NCBI RefSeq assembly: GCF_001050375.1
Contig: NZ_KQ130484.1
Coordinates: 94,639-158,638 of the forward strand
Source of the DNA: Catenovulum maritimum
GTDB lineage: Bacteria; Pseudomonadota; Gammaproteobacteria; Enterobacterales; Alteromonadaceae
Direction: 5' to 3'
Length of the DNA stretch: 64,000 nt
Made by a program: the position numbers and the translations under genes. The notes below the pieces were generated by a model, which ran no database searches, was not told the DNA's origin, and saw only the letters and a program-made list of their open reading frames with translations. Below are positions 1-7,069 of the stretch, piece by piece; positions within the stretch are counted from its first letter, which is position 1, and each line of letters opens with the position of its first letter.

Positions 1-98
1 TTTACTTGTGTTTTAGTTGTTTGATTTGTATTTAATGTGCCGCATGCAGACAAGAAAATAGTAAAAATGAGGCTGATTTTTTTAAGTGTATTTATCAT
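1..98 (-). CDS. N-terminal part of a lipoprotein, cut by window edge
   Basis: Reading the minus strand from an ATG at 98 gives 32 uninterrupted codons to the window edge, with no stop. They begin MINTLKKISLIFTIFLSACG: two lysines, a hydrophobic stretch and the lipobox LSAC, the classic lipoprotein signal peptide cleaved before Cys19. The mature part seen so far is Thr/Asn/Gln-rich, as expected for a linker after the lipid anchor. No strong ribosome binding site is visible. The rest of the protein lies outside the window, so no function can be given. Confidence 0.55.
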   Translation of the reverse strand, partial: MINTLKKISLIFTIFLSACGTLNTNQTTKTQV

Positions 99-337
99 AG
101 CTAGCTAACCATTTTGAGGTTTTTAAGACTTTTTAGGATAGCGTTAAAGACAAGGTTTAAAAATGACAATATATCTCATTTTACTGGCACTTTTGGTCAG
201 TATGATTAAAGAAACGTTAAGTAGTGCTTATTAAACATAATGATGCTTAAATATTAGAGAGGCAGCTTAATTTAGCGCGAATAACTTATTTTATAACTCA
301 ATTACTAGCTTAGTCGATTGAGCTATTACAGATAGTC

Positions 338-363
338 CGCTCCAACTTAAAGAGGTTGGAGCG
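338..363 (+). terminator. GC-rich hairpin, possible terminator
   Basis: CGCTCCAAC (338-346) pairs perfectly with GTTGGAGCG (355-363) around an 8-nt loop and is followed on the plus strand by CCTTTTG. It sits just beyond the 3' end of the minus-strand lipoprotein gene at 389. On that strand it has no T-run, so it may instead stop rightward transcripts or protect a 3' end. Apart from this hairpin, nothing recognisable is seen between 99 and 388. Confidence 0.45.
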
Positions 364-388
364 CCTTTTGTTCGTTTATAACTAATCG

Positions 389-700
389 CTATTTTGTTAC
401 TCTATCTTGGATAAATTTATCTATTTTTGGTTTTTGATTTTTCATTCTTTTGCCGCAGTCATCATAGGATGATTCAGTATTTACAATTGCTGCAGCCGTT
501 ACTATTGCTAAGCCTAACTCTTCATTTTTGCTTGAGTCTACATCTTCAAGCCTTGAGTTTTTGTCTTTGGGCATTTTATAGCAATTGTGGAGTGGTGAAT
601 CTAATTCAGGTGTACCCTCAGAAACATAATTTACACTCGGCTTTTTAGCGCAAGCAGTTAGTGTTAATAACAGGCAAGTTGTCGTTAGGTAGTGTTTCAT
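389..700 (-). CDS. Small lipoprotein, function unknown
   Basis: This 103-residue protein starts MKHYLTTTCLLLTLTACAKK. The lipobox LTAC (residues 14-17) predicts lipidation at Cys17 and membrane anchoring, and Ala-Lys-Lys after it gives no Asp+2 retention signal, so outer-membrane sorting is likely. The mature part of about 86 residues is polar, with two further cysteines (in HNCYK and DDCGK) that could form a disulphide, and a short alanine-rich segment (VTAAAIVNT). AAAGGA lies about 6 nt before the ATG. I do not recognise the family. A second lipoprotein gene begins on the same strand further left, but the 290-bp gap argues against an operon. Confidence 0.7.
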   Translation of the reverse strand: MKHYLTTTCLLLTLTACAKKPSVNYVSEGTPELDSPLHNCYKMPKDKNSRLEDVDSSKNEELGLAIVTAAAIVNTESSYDDCGKRMKNQKPKIDKFIQDRVTK

Positions 701-1001
701 TAATTTCCTTTATCCTTCATTTTTGATCTTCTATCCGTGTGCTGATTAAGTATTATCCTAGCTCAGTTCGGAAAAATTCGATAAATTAGTGATGCCTAAT
801 GTGACAGGTTTTGAATCAATTCGTTCCTTTTTGTTTGACGGTTTATTAATATTTCACCAGGGCTTTGGATAAGAAATTAGGTCATTTATCATGATATAAA
901 TCATCAACAAGCTACAGCATTTAAAATCAAATATGGTAACATAAGCCGCCTGTTTACTTGGTGGCAGTATGTGCGAATTATAAAGTTAATGGATGCACAT
1001 T
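701..1001. other. Intergenic region between lipoprotein gene and pyrB promoter
   Basis: No gene is seen here. The region must carry the leftward promoter of the lipoprotein gene. One short palindrome, ATGATATAAATCAT (891-904), stands out; it is only a partial match to an FNR/CRP-type site and is not assigned. No leader peptide with a pyrimidine-type attenuator could be recognised upstream of pyrB. Confidence 0.4.
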
Positions 1002-1031
1002 TTGACAAGCCAAATAAATCCAGTCTAATGA
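1002..1031 (+). promoter_or_regulatory. Candidate pyrB promoter
   Basis: A consensus -35 hexamer TTGACA (1002-1007) is followed after 18 bp by TAATGA (1026-1031), a weak -10. The start codon of pyrB is about 88 bp further on, leaving a moderately long leader. It is the best sigma-70 candidate in the region, but the poor -10 keeps it tentative. Confidence 0.35.
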
Positions 1032-1118
1032 TTTACTTAGTCCATACTGAGTTTAATTATCTACAGATTCAGGCATATATTTTTCAGTCTAGTTTTTCGC
1101 AGCGATAAGGTGATTTTT

Positions 1119-2141
1119 ATGTTTAAATTTGAAGGCGCTAATATTCTTTCGGTCAACCAATTTGATCGTGAAAGTATTGAATACATATTTAGAATAGCCG
1201 ATACCATGCAGCCTTATGCTCACAGACAAAAACAAACCCGAGTATTAGACGGTGCCATTTTAGGTAACCTTTTCTTTGAAGCGAGCACAAGAACTCGAGT
1301 TAGCTTTGGTACTTCTTTTAACCTTTTAGGCGGCCATGTTCGAGAAACTGCAGGTGCAGGTACTTCAGCGTTATCTAAAGGTGAATCTTTATTTGATACG
1401 GCTCGTGTTTTAAGTAGTTATAGTGATGTGATTGCAATGCGTCACCCTGATATAGGCTCAGTAGCCGAATTTGCAACAGGTAGCCGAGTGCCTGTTATTA
1501 ATGGCGGTGACGGCGCCAACGAGCATCCAACTCAAGCTTTACTTGATTTATATACGATTAAAAAAGAACAACAAGCACACGGTGCGTCAATTGATGGCAT
1601 GCATATCGCTATGGTCGGTGATTTAAAGCACGGTCGAACGGTTCATTCTTTATCTAAATTACTTTGCTTACACAAAAATATAAAATTCACATTTATCGCA
1701 CCTAAAGAGTTAGCAATGCCGACTGATATAGTCGATAAAATTGTTAGTGCAGGTCATGAGTGTGTTATTTCAGAGCAATTAGAAGGCCACTTAGATGCGG
1801 ATATCGTTTATCAAACCCGTATCCAACAAGAGCGATTCCCAACAGAAGCTGAAGCAAACTTGTATCGTGGTCGTTTCCGTTTAAATCAAGCTATCTACAC
1901 TCAGCACTGTAAATCTAACACTATTATAATGCATCCATTGCCACGTGATTCGCGTGCCGATGCGAACGAACTAGATAACGATTTAAATCTAAACCCTAAC
2001 CTAGCTATTTTCCGTCAAGCCGATAATGGCGTATTAGTCAGAATGGCATTATTTGCGCTGACATTGGGTGTACAAGATGTGGTTAGTAAATACGAAACGC
2101 CAGTTCACTGGTATAGCAATAAAGGCAACACGGTAATTTAA
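1119..2141 (+). CDS. pyrB: Aspartate carbamoyltransferase (catalytic chain)
   Basis: Catalyses carbamoyl phosphate + L-aspartate to N-carbamoyl-aspartate, the committed step of de novo pyrimidine synthesis in the cytosol. Visible motifs are the carbamoyl-phosphate loop [12 protein letters not shown] (about residues 50-61), the 80s-loop Ser and Lys in [36 protein letters not shown] and the late [10 protein letters not shown]. The protein is about 340 residues against about 310 for E. coli PyrB; the extra length comes from an insertion after HPLPR and a C-terminal tail. I chose the ATG at 1119, preceded by AAGGTG, over an in-frame GTG at 1110. No pyrI regulatory-chain gene follows; instead hemL starts one base after the stop codon. 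Confidence 0.93.
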   Translation: MFKFEGANILSVNQFDRESIEYIFRIADTMQPYAHRQKQTRVLDGAILGNLFFEASTRTRVSFGTSFNLLGGHVRETAGAGTSALSKGESLFDTARVLSSYSDVIAMRHPDIGSVAEFATGSRVPVINGGDGANEHPTQALLDLYTIKKEQQAHGASIDGMHIAMVGDLKHGRTVHSLSKLLCLHKNIKFTFIAPKELAMPTDIVDKIVSAGHECVISEQLEGHLDADIVYQTRIQQERFPTEAEANLYRGRFRLNQAIYTQHCKSNTIIMHPLPRDSRADANELDNDLNLNPNLAIFRQADNGVLVRMALFALTLGVQDVVSKYETPVHWYSNKGNTVI

Positions 2142-2142
2142 T

Positions 2143-3429
2143 ATGACAATTTCAGAACAATTATTTGCGCAAGCGCAGCAGCACATTCCGGGTGGCGTTA
2201 ATTCTCCAGTTAGAGCTTTTAAAGGAGTTGGTGGCGATCCTATTTTTATTGATAAAGCAGACGGTGCTTATTTATTTGATGTCGATGGCAAAAAATACAT
2301 AGATTATGTTGGTTCTTGGGGACCTATGATTTTAGGTCATAACCATGCTGAAATTCGTCAAGCTGTTCATGAAGCGGTAGATAAAGGCTTAAGCTATGGC
2401 GCACCAACTCAAGCTGAAATCACTATGGCTGAGTTAGTAAAAAAAATTGTACCTTCAATGGAAAAAGTTCGTATGGTGAACTCAGGTACAGAAGCAACTA
2501 TGACTGCTATTCGCCTTGCTCGTGGTTATACCGGCCGTAATAAATTATTGAAATTTGAAGGTTGTTACCATGGCCATGCGGATAGCTTATTAGTAAAAGC
2601 TGGTTCAGGTGCTTTAACCTTAGGTGTGCCTAACTCTCCGGGCGTACCTGCTGATTTCGCTAAACACACATTAACCGCTCAATTTAACGATTTAGACTCA
2701 GTTAGAGCATTATTCTCCGAATGTGGTGACGATATTGCTTGTATTATTGTTGAGCCTGTTGCCGGTAATATGAACTGTATCCCACCAAATGAAGGCTTTT
2801 TAGAAGGCTTACGTCAAATTTGTGATGAATCAGGTTCTGTACTTATTTTTGATGAAGTCATGACTGGTTTTCGTGTGTCATTAAGTGGCGCGCAAGGTTA
2901 TTACAATATCACGCCAGATTTAACTACTTTAGGTAAAGTCATTGGTGGTGGTATGCCAGTTGGTGCATTTGGCGGTAAAGCTGAAATCATGAACCATATC
3001 GCACCAGACGGTCCTGTTTATCAAGCGGGTACGCTTTCTGGAAACCCAATCGCTATGGCGGCAGGGATAAAAGCATTAACCTTATTAGCGGATAATGCTG
3101 AAGCTGTATATAGCAATATTACTGCACAAGCTGAGCAATTAGTAAAAGGTTTTAAAGCAGCTGCCGACTCTGCTGGTATTGCGTTAACCACAAATCAGGT
3201 TGGCGGTATGTTTGGTTTTTTCTTTACTGATGCAGAGCAAGTTACTAGCTATCAACAAGCAACAGAATGCAATATTGAGCGTTTTCAGAAGTTTTATCAC
3301 TTAATGTTAGATCAAGGTGTTTACCTAGCGCCTTCTGCGTTTGAAGCTGGCTTTACTTCTACTGCGCATACACAAGCTGATATTGAAGCTACAATTAAAG
3401 CCGCTGAAATCGCATTCAGACAGCTTTAA
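2143..3429 (+). CDS. hemL: Glutamate-1-semialdehyde 2,1-aminomutase
   Basis: A PLP enzyme that converts glutamate-1-semialdehyde to 5-aminolevulinate in the C5 route to haem. Its 428 residues are the usual length. Diagnostic segments are [13 protein letters not shown] at the N-terminus, [16 protein letters not shown] (PLP phosphate binding), [30 protein letters not shown], the Schiff-base lysine in [18 protein letters not shown], and [10 protein letters not shown]. The ATG lies one base after the pyrB stop, so the two are co-transcribed and probably translationally coupled. A strong hairpin follows at 3454-3490. Pairing hemL with pyrB is not a standard arrangement. Confidence 0.96.
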   Translation: MTISEQLFAQAQQHIPGGVNSPVRAFKGVGGDPIFIDKADGAYLFDVDGKKYIDYVGSWGPMILGHNHAEIRQAVHEAVDKGLSYGAPTQAEITMAELVKKIVPSMEKVRMVNSGTEATMTAIRLARGYTGRNKLLKFEGCYHGHADSLLVKAGSGALTLGVPNSPGVPADFAKHTLTAQFNDLDSVRALFSECGDDIACIIVEPVAGNMNCIPPNEGFLEGLRQICDESGSVLIFDEVMTGFRVSLSGAQGYYNITPDLTTLGKVIGGGMPVGAFGGKAEIMNHIAPDGPVYQAGTLSGNPIAMAAGIKALTLLADNAEAVYSNITAQAEQLVKGFKAAADSAGIALTTNQVGGMFGFFFTDAEQVTSYQQATECNIERFQKFYHLMLDQGVYLAPSAFEAGFTSTAHTQADIEATIKAAEIAFRQL

Positions 3430-3453
3430 TCTGTACTAAACCGATAAAAAATA

Positions 3454-3490
3454 AAACCTTGAGCATGTAAGGATTAACGGCTCAAGGTTT
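3454..3490 (+). terminator. Terminator of pyrB-hemL
   Basis: AAACCTTGAGC (3454-3464) and GCTCAAGGTTT (3480-3490) form a perfect 11-bp stem about 25 bp after the hemL stop. A T-rich tail follows (AGTTTTCTGAATTTTTC). The loop of about 15 nt is long but compatible with an intrinsic terminator. Confidence 0.75.
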
Positions 3491-3696
3491 AGTTTTCTGA
3501 ATTTTTCATTTAAAAAACTATATGGTTATGCGAGCGTGCATAGCAGCTAAATATAGCTTCATTGATCATGCCTTTTAGCGTATTTTCAACTTCCCTATTT
3601 GATTGTATCAGCTAATATTTCCTAGCACTTAAATTAAAAATACTATGCCAATAAATACTTACAAATTAAAAGGGTAAAGCTAAATTGATTTACTGC
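3491..3696. other. Gene-free stretch upstream of nrdD
   Basis: No complete gene is seen. On the minus strand an open stretch of about 31 codons between roughly 3518 and 3615 (containing REVENTLKGMINEA) ends at a TAA. It has no convincing start or ribosome site and could be either a chance frame or a decayed gene tail. Confidence 0.3.
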
Positions 3697-3710
3697 TTGA
3701 TGTGGGTCAA
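3697..3710 (+). promoter_or_regulatory. FNR-type binding site upstream of nrdD
   Basis: TTGATGTGGGTCAA matches the FNR consensus TTGAT-N4-ATCAA at 9 of 10 positions. It lies 84 bp before the nrdD start codon, a sensible place to activate an anaerobic ribonucleotide reductase under oxygen limitation. The regulator itself is not in the window. Confidence 0.65.
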
Positions 3711-3735
3711 GTGAGATTCTGTTGTCGATTGTTGC

Positions 3736-3782
3736 TTACTAGATATAGTGATTAACTCTATAAAAAATACTATATCTAGTAA
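3736..3782 (+). promoter_or_regulatory. Paired NrdR boxes before nrdD
   Basis: Two 16-bp boxes, TTACTAGATATAGTGA (3736-3751) and ATACTATATCTAGTAA (3767-3782), each match 12 of 16 positions of the NrdR consensus (acaCwATATATwGtgt). They are separated by 15 bp, so their centres are 31 bp or three helical turns apart, which is the known NrdR geometry. Together they also form a perfect 14-bp inverted repeat. The second box ends one base before the ribosome site of nrdD, and the likely -10 lies within or between the boxes, so binding should repress. Confidence 0.75.
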
Positions 3783-3793
3783 TAGGGGCGCTA

Positions 3794-5614
3794 ATGCAAC
3801 ATATATCACCATCACTGATCCAACATAAAACTCAATTTATTAAGCAATATGTGCAAGCAGAGAATGCGGCAGATGGCTCTAAATACGATGCTAATGCCAA
3901 TGTAAATTGTAAGAATATTGCAACTCTAGAAAGCGAATTAAATAAGGACATCAATATAGCGGTAAATCGAGCATTATTGGTCGATAAAATTAATTCGGTC
4001 TTTGGCCAAGAGATGGCGGAGAGTTATCTTGCTGATTTAGAACAGCACTTAATATATTGTCATGATGAGAGCTCGCTCAAGCCTTACTGTGTTAGTTTAA
4101 CCTTGTATCCATTGTTGCTGGATGGTTTAACTCAACTCGGTGGTGAATCTAAAGCGCCCAAGCACTTAGAGTCTTTCTGTGGCTCGTTTATTAATTTAGT
4201 CTTTGCAGTGAGTGCGCAATTTGCTGGGGCTGTGGCAACGGTCGAATTTTTAACTTATTTTGATTATTTTGCTCGTAAAGATTACGGTGAAAATTACCTA
4301 GAGCAGCATACGAAAACGATTATTGCGCACCTACAACATGTGGTTTATAGCTTAAATCAACCAGCTGCAGCACGTGGTTATCAGTCGGTTTTTTGGAATA
4401 TAAGCTTGTTTTCTCGCACATTCGGCGAAGCCATGTTCGATAATTTTGTCTTTCCTTATGATGAATCTAGCTCCTCAAAGACAAGCAATCACTGCCCAGA
4501 TTGGACAAGTATACAAGCATTACAGGCTTTTTTTATGACTTGGTTTAATCAAGAAAGAACCAAAGCATTGTTAACTTACCCTGTCGTGACAGCTGCTATG
4601 TTGACAAATAACGGCGAAGTTGCGGATACCGAATTTGCTGATTTTTGCGCGGACCAAAATGCCCAAGGCAATAGCTTTTTTGTTTATATGTCGGATAGTC
4701 CTGATTCGTTAGCTTCATGTTGCCGCTTAAGGAATGAAGTACAAGATAACACATTTTCTTATTCACTCGGAGCGGGTGGGGTTGCAACTGGCTCTATTAA
4801 CGTAATGACGCTAAATATTAACCGTTTGACTCAATTAGGCTTAGATTTAACAGAGCAGGTTAATAAAATTCATTGTTATCAGGTCGCTTACCGACAGTTA
4901 ATTGAAGACTATCAAGCACATGGTTTGATGCCTGTATATGACGCTGGCTTTATTCAACTAGATAAGCAATTTTTAACTATAGGTATAAATGGCATGGTTG
5001 AAGCTGCAGAGTCAGAAGGCATAGTCGCAGATAACAATGCGCGATACATAGATTTTGTCTCTGAAAAACTCCAAACCATATATCAGCAAAATAGACTGGC
5101 AAGTCGCAAGTGGGGTTATAAGTTCAACACAGAGTTTGTCCCAGCTGAGAATTTAGGGGTTAAAAATGCAAAATGGGATAAAGCCGATGGGTTAAAGGTT
5201 AATCGAGATTGCTACAACTCGTATTTTTATGCAGTTGAAGATGAAGATATTAATATGCTGGATAAGTTTATTTTACATGGCAAAAAGTTAAATCGATTTT
5301 TAGATGGCGGTTCAGCCTTGCATTTAAATTTGGATGATTATCCAGATAAAGCACAATACCTCAAAATTTATCAAATCGCCGCCAGAACAGGATGTAATTA
5401 TTGGACAACTAACATCAAGGTGACAGTATGTAATGACTGTCATTACATTGATAAGAGAACAGAATATGCCTGCACTCAATGTGGTTCAAAACAGATAACT
5501 TGGGCAACCCGTGTTATTGGCTATTTAAAGAAGGTATCTAGCTTTAGTTCGCCTAGGCAGCAGGAACACAAGTTAAGGCATTATCATATACAGCCGGTGA
5601 AACGAGCAAGCTAA
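3794..5614 (+). CDS. nrdD: Anaerobic ribonucleoside-triphosphate reductase (class III)
   Basis: A glycyl-radical enzyme that reduces ribonucleoside triphosphates to deoxyribonucleotides without oxygen. The C-terminus shows the four-cysteine zinc site (CNDC and CTQC, about residues 543-565) and the radical-bearing glycine in RVIGYL (about residue 575). Mid-protein blocks such as GGESKAPKHLESFCGSF and NINRLTQLGLDL are typical of the family. At 606 residues it is about 100 shorter than E. coli NrdD (712), and the N-terminus opens close to the catalytic region (DANANVN near residue 33), so the allosteric ATP-cone appears to be missing. AGGGG precedes the ATG. Control by FNR and NrdR is suggested by the upstream sites. 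Its activase gene nrdG is not adjacent. Confidence 0.9.
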   Translation: MQHISPSLIQHKTQFIKQYVQAENAADGSKYDANANVNCKNIATLESELNKDINIAVNRALLVDKINSVFGQEMAESYLADLEQHLIYCHDESSLKPYCVSLTLYPLLLDGLTQLGGESKAPKHLESFCGSFINLVFAVSAQFAGAVATVEFLTYFDYFARKDYGENYLEQHTKTIIAHLQHVVYSLNQPAAARGYQSVFWNISLFSRTFGEAMFDNFVFPYDESSSSKTSNHCPDWTSIQALQAFFMTWFNQERTKALLTYPVVTAAMLTNNGEVADTEFADFCADQNAQGNSFFVYMSDSPDSLASCCRLRNEVQDNTFSYSLGAGGVATGSINVMTLNINRLTQLGLDLTEQVNKIHCYQVAYRQLIEDYQAHGLMPVYDAGFIQLDKQFLTIGINGMVEAAESEGIVADNNARYIDFVSEKLQTIYQQNRLASRKWGYKFNTEFVPAENLGVKNAKWDKADGLKVNRDCYNSYFYAVEDEDINMLDKFILHGKKLNRFLDGGSALHLNLDDYPDKAQYLKIYQIAARTGCNYWTTNIKVTVCNDCHYIDKRTEYACTQCGSKQITWATRVIGYLKKVSSFSSPRQQEHKLRHYHIQPVKRAS

Positions 5615-5629
5615 CAAAAACAACAGAAG

Positions 5630-6265
5630 CTAGACTAAACGGCTAATTTTCCAACCTGTTTTAGCGCAAAGTTGGTAACAAAGACGATCGTGTAACCTAG
5701 CTTCACCACCTTGCCAAAATTCAAAATAATGGGGCTTGATGATATACCCGCCCCAGTTATCAGGCATAGGAATTTGTTGGTTTAAAAACTTTTGTTTCAT
5801 GTATTGGTATTGGTGCTTTAGGTACTGTTTAGAATCTGCAATTAAGCTGGTTGAATTAACCCAAGCGGTAAGCTGACTATTTCTTGGTCGAGTTTGGAAA
5901 TACAGCTTTGCAAAATGAGTTGGTATTGGTTCGGCTATGCCTTTAATTCGAACTTGCCTGTCTAATGCGAGCCAAGGAAATAGCACAGACACCTTATTAC
6001 TAAAACGTATATCTTGCGCCTTCTCACTATTCAAACTAGTGAAAAAAGTTAAGCCAGTTTGATCTATTTGTTTGAGTAACACAACCCTAGCGCTTATTTC
6101 TAGTTCTGGGTTTAGAGTAGATAGCACCATAGCGTTTGCATCTTGAATCGGAAGTTCAATTGCTTGGTTTAACCAAGTGTCTAGTTGTTTTATCGGGTCA
6201 GGGGTGAGTTGGTTTTCGTTGAGTTGAGCAAATTGGTATTCACGCCTATCAGTAAATTGTTTCAT
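5630..6265 (-). CDS. pdxH: Pyridoxamine/pyridoxine 5'-phosphate oxidase
   Basis: An FMN enzyme that oxidises PNP or PMP to pyridoxal 5'-phosphate. Its 211 residues are the normal length. Recognisable segments are PDPIKQLDTWLNQA near the N-terminus, SARVVLLKQID (FMN phosphate binding), RIKGIAEPIP, RPRNSQLTAW and the C-terminal substrate/FMN motif FWQGGEARLHDR. The gene lies antisense between nrdD and nrdG, ending 16 bp from the nrdD stop and starting about 98 bp from the nrdG ATG. Confidence 0.93.
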   Translation of the reverse strand: MKQFTDRREYQFAQLNENQLTPDPIKQLDTWLNQAIELPIQDANAMVLSTLNPELEISARVVLLKQIDQTGLTFFTSLNSEKAQDIRFSNKVSVLFPWLALDRQVRIKGIAEPIPTHFAKLYFQTRPRNSQLTAWVNSTSLIADSKQYLKHQYQYMKQKFLNQQIPMPDNWGGYIIKPHYFEFWQGGEARLHDRLCYQLCAKTGWKISRLV

Positions 6266-6363
6266 CGAATTAGTCCAGCATTTAAGGTGTGGTTAAGGCT
6301 AACTAAGCCAACGATTTACTGTGTTGATATAGAATAATGACTTGCGTTTATATAGGAATTTTT

Positions 6364-6816
6364 ATGTTTAATTATATATCGCCACCCCAGATTGTTTTGC
6401 AAGAAGTGCCAAGTGAAATCAGTTTATTATTCACTATTACAGGCTGTCGGTTAAATTGCCTTGGCTGCCATAGTCCAGAAATTCAAAATGCAAAATTTGG
6501 TACACCATTAAGCTGCGAGATATTTACTCAATGGATTGACAAATATCAGGCATTAATTAGTTGTGTCGTTTTTTTTGGTGGAGAGTGGCAGAGCCAAAGA
6601 TTAATTGAGCTACTCAAAATTAGCCAAGGATATAAATTGAAAACCTGTTTATATACAGGCAAAGAAAAAGTAAGCCAAGCTATCATAGCACACTTGGATT
6701 ACCTTAAATTGGGTCCTTGGGTTGAGAGTTTGGGCGGGTTGGAAAGCTCAAACACAAATCAACGCATGTTCAACGTTAAAACCGGTGAGTTACTTAATGT
6801 TAGATTTTTGCGATAA
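6364..6816 (+). CDS. nrdG: Anaerobic ribonucleotide reductase activating protein (radical SAM)
   Basis: The radical-SAM activase installs the glycyl radical on NrdD using S-adenosylmethionine and a [4Fe-4S] cluster. The cluster motif is CRLNCLGC (CX3CX2C), preceded by SLLFTITG; VFFGGEWQ corresponds to the GGE SAM-binding strand. The protein is about 150 residues, as expected. I prefer the ATG at 6364, with AGGAAT 4-9 nt upstream, over the ATG at 6337, which lacks a ribosome site. The gene is separated from nrdD by the antisense pdxH, so it must have its own promoter in the short pdxH-nrdG gap, where only a weak FNR-like half site (TTGAT at 6324) is visible. Confidence 0.88.
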   Translation: MFNYISPPQIVLQEVPSEISLLFTITGCRLNCLGCHSPEIQNAKFGTPLSCEIFTQWIDKYQALISCVVFFGGEWQSQRLIELLKISQGYKLKTCLYTGKEKVSQAIIAHLDYLKLGPWVESLGGLESSNTNQRMFNVKTGELLNVRFLR

Positions 6817-7037
6817 AGAGAGAGATTTTTCATGCTTTGATATCGCAAGGCGGCCAGTCATGTCAGTTAGCGATATTATTAATCAAACAAACAAGGAAGT
6901 AGATAATTGGCAATGAGTTTAAGTTATTGAAATGCTGCTTTTTAGGTGTAACTTTCTGCACCTTTCAATCTTATAGCGAGACCTCTACTAAACAGCTTCC
7001 TACTATGTGGCACGTAACTGGATTTTAGTTCTGGTAT

Positions 7038-7065
7038 GCCCATGCTTGAGAAAGCAAGTATGGGC
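7038..7065. terminator. Bidirectional terminator between nrdG and the helicase gene
   Basis: GCCCATGCTTG (7038-7048) pairs with CAAGTATGGGC (7055-7065): an 11-bp stem with one G-T pair and a 6-nt loop. It lies 5 bp past the helicase stop and serves two convergent genes. TTATCTTTTA follows on the plus side. The 220 bp between nrdG and this hairpin hold no supported gene. Confidence 0.7.
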
Positions 7066-7069
7066 TAGA

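Noticed and set aside
891..904. ATGATATAAATCAT palindrome between the lipoprotein gene and pyrB
   Set aside because: Only a partial FNR/CRP-like match and far from both genes; a 14-bp AT-rich palindrome is not rare in this sequence.
6324..6337. TTGAT-N4-AATAA resembling an FNR half site before nrdG
   Set aside because: Only 8 of 10 positions match and the right half is poor; not listed as a site.
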